Positions 23,701 to 32,000 of a stretch of DNA of 64,000 nt are shown in pieces (positions within the stretch are counted from its first letter, which is position 1; each line of letters starts with the position of its first letter). The notes below the pieces were generated by a model that was given only the letters and a program-made list of their open reading frames with translations, was not told the DNA's origin and made no database searches. Source of the stretch: Rhizomys pruinosus (Eukaryota > Chordata > Mammalia > Rodentia > Spalacidae); NCBI GenBank assembly GCA_009823505.1, contig VZQC01008059.1, positions 2,584,815-2,648,814 on the forward strand, written 5' to 3'. A program made the position numbers and the translations under genes.

Positions 23701-25995
23701 ATGGTGTTTCCTGGAACTTGATTCAGAGGTGGTTGTGAACCACCATTTGGACGCCGGGATCCAAACCCAGGTCTTTTGCAAGAGCAACAAGTGCTCTTTA
23801 CTGTTGAGCCGTCTCTCCAGACCCTTAACCATACTCTTAGCTGTGTTCTAACACCAAACCAACAGCTGAAGAAATTCCCGGGAAGAAGAGTGTGGGAACA
23901 TCCCGAGGCCTCAGGAGTGTGGGAACATCCCGAGGCCTCAGGCCTCTGGCTCTCTGCGGTGCTCCATCTCAGCACAAAAAGGAGGCAGCTCATAAGGCAG
24001 AAACTATGGAAGTGCAGCAAAGTCTGCTTTGTCGGACGCAGACCAACAGCCATCATTAATCACCATGGGCTAAGTCTACACTATAGCCCAAACTGGACTT
24101 GAACTTGTGCCAATCCTCCTGCCTCAGCTTCCTGAGAAGCTCGATTCATAGACAGCTAAAATCACTTTTTCACCAGGTACGGTGGCACACACATGTAATC
24201 TCAAGTTTGGAAGAGAGAGGCAGAAATATCAGGAGTTCAAGGTCATCCCCAACGACATAGCTAAGTCAGAGACCAGCCTGAGCTACTGAGACTATCTCAA
24301 AAAAGCGGTAACAAAAATCATTTTGTATAATTAAGATATATGATTCTCATAACAAAAAAAGAACATGGCAAATCAATATTTAATGAACCTTCCATAAGAA
24401 AAGACAGAGAGAAAGGAGCCATAAGTGTCCATGATCCCTAAAGTTCTTACAAGATAAAGCTACCCTTTTTTCCCCATTTCTGCCTACCTGAGGCGTCGGC
24501 GGGGATCAGACGGTGTCCCTGTCCGGCGGGCAGTGCCATAATCTGACATCATGCCATAATCCAGGTCATCATAGCCCATGCTACGCTGATCATCCTCTAG
24601 CCCATAAGGCTCTGGATGAAAGCGATGCAGATCTACACTGCTCCCACCAACTCGAACCTGGGGCTGGGGCCCATAAACATCTTGTCTACTAGGTGCCCGG
24701 TAGCCTTCCATGCTGGGTCTATACCGCTCCTCAATTCGGGTCACCCGGGACAGACTGCCATAGTTGTCACCGCCACCTGGATAACCATCTTCATAGTGGC
24801 GGCCGTATCCATCTGGAGGGTAGTGGAAATTCCTGGGAAGTGTTGCAGTGCCTGCTTGCCCCACATAGGGTCCAGGCCCCCCATTGCCATTCTTGCGGAA
24901 GTCACGACCCAAAGTCTGGATATAGTTGTTGGAAACTGCTGAGGCATCCACAGGCAGCCCATCTGGTCCCACAGGGACTGGCTGTACTGTCCGTGTTGTC
25001 ACAGTCTTCACAACCTTCTTGACCTTCAGTTAAAGAGTGAGAAAAAGAAAAACTGAAGGAAATGAAGGAGCTAAGCTTTAATTCCATACCATTCTTTTTT
25101 TTTTTATGTGTATGAATGTACTGTCTGTACGTAGATTGGTGCACCTGTGTCATTCAATGTTGCAGAGGTCAGAAGAGGGTGTTGGATTCCCCTGGAACTG
25201 GAGTTAAAGACAGTTCTTAGCCGCCATGCAGGTGCTGGGAATCGAACCCGTGTCCTCTGCAAGAGAGTTGGCGCTCTTAACCGCTGAGCCATCTCTCCAG
25301 CCCCAATTCCATACCATTCTAAGGAAAGAAAGAAACCCTACCCTCTAGGTCACTTTTTACTTAGAAACACCTCATAGTCTACCATCTATCTTTCCATCCC
25401 ACAGAAGTCCCCAAGCAAGAACCCTGCCTAGGGGCTGGAAAGATGGCTCACTGGTTAAAAGCACCCGTTTTTTTTTTTTTTGGTTTTTTTTTTTTTTTGT
25501 CTTTTCGAGACAGGGTCTCCCCGTAGCCCCAGCTGTCCTGGAACTCACTCTGTAGATCAGGCCTGCCTCTGCCTCCCAAGTGCTAGGTTTAAAGGCGTGC
25601 ACCACCACACCCAGCTAGCACCAGCTATTCTTACAGAGGATCTGGGTTCAATTCCCAGCAACTATGTGGTAGCTAATAACTGTCTTTTTTTTTTTTGTAC
25701 TTGACGATTTTTTTCTCCTTTAGAAACGGAACACCATTACATTAAAAGTAACAAAATGTGTTTGGGAACCTTATCTGCAATAGTTAACCACAAATCCCAA
25801 ACAGTGGGTGGGGGAGGGGGAGAGGGAACATACTAGCAAGTGGGGCAGTTCAGAGTTTTATGTACAGCACACTGGCGTTGTCACACTGCTGCACATTGGC
25901 GGGCCAGCAACTCCCAGCGGCTAGCTCTGCCCCGCACCTCTTTCCAAAAATATGGAACGCTTCACGAATTTGCGTGTCATCCTTGCGCAGGGGCC

Positions 25996-26046
<51 letters not shown>

Positions 26047-29000
26047 GAGCACGCTAATAACTGTCTTAACTGCAGTTTCAGGGTAACCAACACCCTTTCT
26101 GACCTCCTTAAGCACTGTATGACATATATGCAACTACGTACACACAGGGGAAACACTTATACACATAAAATAAAAATCAATCAAAAATTTCCCTGGAGGT
26201 AACCCCTTCTAAGGGGGACCACTACTACAGCCCTCATATTCCCTCTCTTCTCCACACCACTGTATTTTCCTTGTTTCTTCTGAGATCACTTTCATTTTGG
26301 CATCAGTAAAGATGAGTGGCTTCCACACATCTGTTTACTCTTTTCATTGAGACCTTCGGAAGATCTATCACTCCAAGACAATGATTCAAATCTCAGCTTA
26401 CTGTGGTCTCTGTGCGACGAGTAGTCCCGTCATCTGAGGTCTCCACAGAGACAACAGACATGGCTCCCTCAGGGTCCTCCTCTGTGTAGGTTTCCACAAT
26501 CTGCCCTGGCTCCTGCATCCTGGGGATAGTGCTATACAAAAGGTGACTATGATCCTATAAGGGAGAGAGAAAAAAAGAAGCCACAATTGAGCCATATGTA
26601 AAACACTCCAAGAAGCATGGTGTCTAGAGACATAAGTCTTCATGTATCTTCCACAGGCCTCAGAGCTTTTAGAAAAGGTGGTTGTCTTTTTTTTTTTTTT
26701 AATTGTGTAAAAGGACAATAAATAAAATTCTCCCAGTTCTGATCACTTAACAAACATGAAAGGAGTTAACTAGAGTTGACATCCTAGTGTCAGAGACAGT
26801 GCATTTAACTTTCCAGTTCTGGTCATCTATTTGAATATAAACTGTATTTACTGGTTATCTCTCTATCTGAATGACCCTTCAAAAGAACAGTTTGCCCCCA
26901 AAAAAAGATCTTGAATGTAGAAAGACTCAGTTTTTGTTTTTTTTGTTTGTTTGTTTGTTTCTTTGTTTTGAAAGGGTCTCCCTGTAGCCCCAGCTGTCCT
27001 GGAACTCACTCTGTAGACCCGGCTGGCCTTGAACTCACAAAGATCTGCCTGCCTCTGCCTCCTGAGTGCTAGGATTAAAGGCGTGAGCCACCACGCCCGG
27101 CTGAAGACTCAGTTTTAATTGGGGGCTAGTTCTCAGCTAGCACAGCTGAGAGTCAGGGGATTTCTCTGACCCCGCCCCAAGGAAGAGCAAACAACGTGGC
27201 CTAGGTGCATGATGCTGGGTCGGGCAACAGTGTACAGTGGCGAGGAATTGGGCGGCCTGTGATTGGCTCTGGGAACTGACGTCATTTGGTTTATAAAAGC
27301 CTTTTATAAACTGAAGCAAGCAATAAACTGAATTCTCCATTAACATCATTACAGAATTCCCAGCCATCATTTTTTTTAATTTTTGCACACATACAGGCCA
27401 AAGCAGGCCTGCATTTCATTCAGGTGGCCAGTGGGTTGGAAAGAGGTCCCAGTGCAGACCACCAACCTGGGTAGCTGGTGTCGTGAGTGAATATAAGCTG
27501 AAGATAGGCCAACAGCCATCAGCCTGAAATTCCTGTCCAGGGTTCAGCAGTCTCTGGTGGGAAGTCATGGCCAAGAATGGGAAACGTGTCTCTTTGTCCC
27601 ACGCTAAGGACCTGAATTGGAAGTACCTCTCAGGCCAGGCTACAGAGGTAGCCAGCTGGTCTCTGCACCGAGAGGCCAGCTCCCTACAGTGGCTGCAGGC
27701 AGGTACTGTGTTCCCCTTCCCTTAGCAGGGCTGCCTGGTACCTGTTCAGCACAAAGGAAGCTTCCTACTCTTGAAGATTAAAAAAAAACTAAAGCAAAGA
27801 GTTTTGTTTTGGTTTTGTTTGTTTTTTTGTGGGGGGGTTTTGGTGTTTTTTGAGACAGGGTCTCCCTGTAGCCCCAGATGGCCTGGAACTCACTTTATAG
27901 ACCAGGCTGGCCTTGAACTCACAGAGACTCACAGAGATTCGCCTGACTCTGCCTCTTTCTAGTGCTGGGATTAAAGGTGTGCACCACCATGCCCAGCTTG
28001 TTTCAGCTTTTTTTTTTTTTTTTTTTGTCTTTTTGAGACAGAGTCTCTCTATAGCCTCAGCTAGCCTGGAACTCACTCTGTAGACCAGGCTGGCCTTGAA
28101 CTCACAGAGATCTCTCTGCCTCTGCCTCTGCCTCCCAAGTGCTAGGATTAAAGGTATGTATCACCACGCCTGGCTTAAAGACGCTCTTAGCTGCCATGTG
28201 AGTACTAGGAATCAAACCTGGGTCCTCTGAAAGAGCAGTCAGTGCTCTTAACCACTGAGCCATCTCTCCAGCCCCTTGTTTCAGTTTTTAATTTAAAGAG
28301 TATCAGGGGTTGAACCTAGCTCATGCTAAGCAAGTGCTCAATCACTGAGCTATACCCCAAGGCTGCCTTTTTACAAATTCTTACTTGGAATCAAAGTCCT
28401 ATTATTGCTCAAGCTAGTCTTGAACTCACTTGGTAGTCCAGGCTGGTCTTCATTTTTGTTTTAAGGACATAGGTTCACTGTGTAGCCCTGGTTAACCTAC
28501 AACTACATAGACCAGGCTAGAACTCAGAGAGATCTACCTGCCTCTGACTCCAGAGTGCTAGTATTAAAGACATAAGCCACCACACATGGCCTGGCCTTCA
28601 ACTTTTAACTGTCCTAACTCAGCCTCTCAAGTAACTGGGATTATAGGCCTGAACCACCACCAGGCCCAAGCATTTTTCCTCCCCACTATGTATCCATGGC
28701 TGGCCTGGAACTATGTAGACAAGGCTGGCCTCAAACTCAGATCTGCCTCCCTCTGCCTCCACTCCCAGCAAGGGTCATCTTTTCACTGGTTCTATATTCC
28801 TCTTCAGATACTACCTAGTCTATCCTCTGCAAGACAGAATTACACCCTCTTCAGATACTACCTACTCTATCCTCTGCAAGATAGAATTACACCCTCTCCC
28901 AAAACAATACATAACTAAAGACCAAATAGGAGGGACACCACCATGAAGGCTAAAGATGATTAAAACCAACAAAACTACATAAGCACTTTGGAACTCCACC

Positions 29001-32000
29001 ATGTCACTTTCCTAAAGAATTAATGGGTGTTTACAATGTACTAAGCATTTTACAAAGCACCAATATCCTTACAAAGGCTGGGGAAGTAAAAAGACATGAA
29101 TGAAGCCACCCAGGCCTTGACTCAAGAATTATTACCTGGGGTCCGTTGAGTTTCAGATCTGAAAATTTCTGTCTCTCAAGGTCAGCATCGCCCACAAACC
29201 GGCCGTTCTGAAACATAGCCCCACAAGACAATTCATTTTGTGGCCTTCCTTTGCTCTATCAAAAGCAAAAGTTTTTTTCAAGTAGGAAAAGGATTTTCAA
29301 GAAGATTATTTGTGGCCTAAAGTCCTTGTGTCAGTATTCATAAAAGAATACAACACTAATCAGTTTGAACTTTCATCAAAATTGGAATCAGGACTAAAAT
29401 TTGGCAAACTGGGTCTCTAGAACGTAAGAGTGTAAGTTCCACGAGGACACGAGAGTTGGGGTCAGCAGTTTTGTTTAAGGATATGTCCCTAATCTCTTAA
29501 GCAGAGCTGGGCACATAAGCATTCCAAAACTATGGGCTGAATAAATAGCAGAGATTCAGATAAGTTCCCTACACACAATCTTTGTAAAAATGTAAGAAAA
29601 GTCAGAAAGGCTAAATGGAGGGATTTGCAAAAGTCATTATCGTTCTATGAATTTTAATGCTTTGCTAGCATTGGAAATTCCCATTACTGGCAGCTTTTTA
29701 AAGAAAGAAGTAAGACAGTCTCCTTTTCTAAGTATGAAACAGTTATTCTGCAATTCCCCTAAAAAAAAAAAAAAAATCAACATCTTTTATCAAGTGATAG
29801 TCACAGAACACATTTAAAAATGTTAAGTTGGGGCTGGAGAGATGGCCTAGCAGTTAAGAGCGCTGACAGCTCTTGCTCAAAAAAAAAAAAATGTGGGCCG
29901 GGCGTGGTGGCACACGCCTTTAATCCTACCATTTGGGAGGCAGAGGCAGGCGGATCTTTGTGAGTTCAAGGTCAGCCTGGTCTACAGAGTGAGTTCCAGG
30001 ACAGCTGGGGCTATGAGGAGACCCTGTCTCGAAAAGACAAAAAAAAAAAGAGCGCTGACTGCTCTTGCAGAGGACCCGGGTTCAATCCCCAGCACCCACA
30101 TGGTGGCTGAGAACCATCTTTAACTCCAGTTCCAGGGGAATCCGACACCCTCTTCTGACCTCGGTGGCACTGCACGACACGGGTGCACAAACCTACATGC
30201 AGACAGTACACTCATACACATAAAAAATAAAAATGTGCCAGCCTGGTCTACAGAGTTCCAGGACAAGCTGGGGCTACAAGGAGACCCTGTCTTGAAAAGA
30301 CCAAAATAAAATAAAATTTAATTTAATTTAAAATGTTAAGTTGTTCTGTCTTAAGCATTAGGAAATAACCTAATGGCATTATACCACATAAATTATATTT
30401 CTCTCCATCCTCTCTCAATAGAATACAGTGAGAACGAACAACCTTAGGAGACTCTTCCCCACCCCTTCCCCCTTTATGTGTAGAGTATAATACCACAGGG
30501 AGAGGAAGTTAAACATTACTTTCAGGAAGAAGGAAGGGTGTGGTTTCACTGCTAAGCAGAAGTTAAAAATAAGGGCGCAAGAGAAACCACGTCCCAAATC
30601 CTGGGATTCCCCTCCACCTCCAAGCCTGAGCAGTCCTGCTTTCCTTTCAATCTCTCATCCCTAACCCTCTTCTCTAGTTCCCATAAAAATCCCTGGAACA
30701 CTGTAAATACATAGTCTCTTTCAAATTCCTGATTATCCCCAATTCAAATTCTGTCCTCCCACCCTTACCATGAGAGACCTTCTCTACCTTAAGAATTAAA
30801 TAGGCACTTGGGCATGGCTGTAATCCCTGCAGTAGGGAGGCAGAGGCAAAAAGGATAACAAGTTTGAGGGCAACTTGAGCTATATACCTACACCTTATCT
30901 TCAAAAGGTCTGGGAACGTTGCCCAGTGGCAAAGTACTTGCCTCACACGCACAGAGCCCTGGATTTTATCCCCAGCCCCTCGTAAACAAGTTAAGTAAGT
31001 AGTCTAGGATGTGCAGGGCTCTGGGGTCAATACCAGCACCACAAAAGAAATTAAATAAGCAATCAGTTAAATTAACTAACAGTATAAGCACTGTTCTAGT
31101 TCCCACCCAGAGATCTCTTTAGATCCAATCTATCAAGCAATGCCTGACAAGCACACACGTATATGTACACTGATAAAATCCACAGGAAGATTACATCACA
31201 GCAAAGTCAGACTCGATAACCCACAGGACACAAGATACTTCTCACTAAGTCACATTACAAAGTCAGCCAACCCAGATACCACTAGCTCCTGTGGTTATCT
31301 GGGTTAAATAATACCATGATGCTCCCACTCCAACGGTAACCAATAAAATTAACAATAATCCCCTCCCCAAGATCATGATTTACACAGCCAATGAAAAGTG
31401 CACTCAAGGACAATATGCGACAGGAATATACGATTTCTACTCTAACACCTGCTGAGAACAGATTGCTCCCTGATGGGGAGAGAACTAGAGATGGGGGCAC
31501 CAATGCCCAACCACTAAGTAGACATCCCTGAATTGTTGACACCAAGAAAAGGGCATTTCATAGAAAACAGAAATGACTTCTTGAGTATAGCTGTAAATTA
31601 CACTACTTACCATGACTAAAATTGCATCCCTACCCAGAAAACCCACTCCAGAAAAACAGGAAGTCACACAGGTCTTCTAAAGCCCATCAGACTCAGCTCA
31701 TCAACAGTCCCTATCTATCTCTTTACCAATATTTAGCATATCCCTGGAAAAGCTCATAACAAGTATGAGCACTGACTGAACAACCCCTGACCAAGGGGCC
31801 GGGCCAGGCCAGTAGCTTCTCAATAAGGATCATAGCCTCTTGTGATCATGCCAAAGTCCTACCTGCAGGTCTGATGGAGAGAGGGGTTACCTGATGCCGA
31901 CGGGTGAGGGTGCCGTTGGCCATGAGTGGGTTCGCATCTTGTGGGGAGACCCGGACGCGCTCCAGCTGCGCCGAGACGTGGCGCCGTTCTTCCTCCAGCG

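Larger units (their letters stand above)
25431..26187 (+). mobile_element. B2 SINE broken by two nested insertions (a B1 and a U6 chimera)
   Basis: The host B2 reads from ggggctggaaagatgg at 25431 through the B-box-like gggttcaattccc to an A-rich tail near 26187. A minus-strand B1 (about 25467-25616) is inserted between copies of AGCACC. A second insertion (25685-26052) lies between copies of GCTAATAACTGTC. Removing both restores one continuous B2. Confidence 0.85.

Noticed and set aside
24616..25022. Plus-strand frames of about 108 codons opposite exon 6
   Set aside because: Shadow frames of a conserved coding exon on the other strand.
25946..26052. Functional U6 snRNA gene
   Set aside because: No PSE or TATA upstream; it is fused to another cDNA with poly(A) and target-site duplications.
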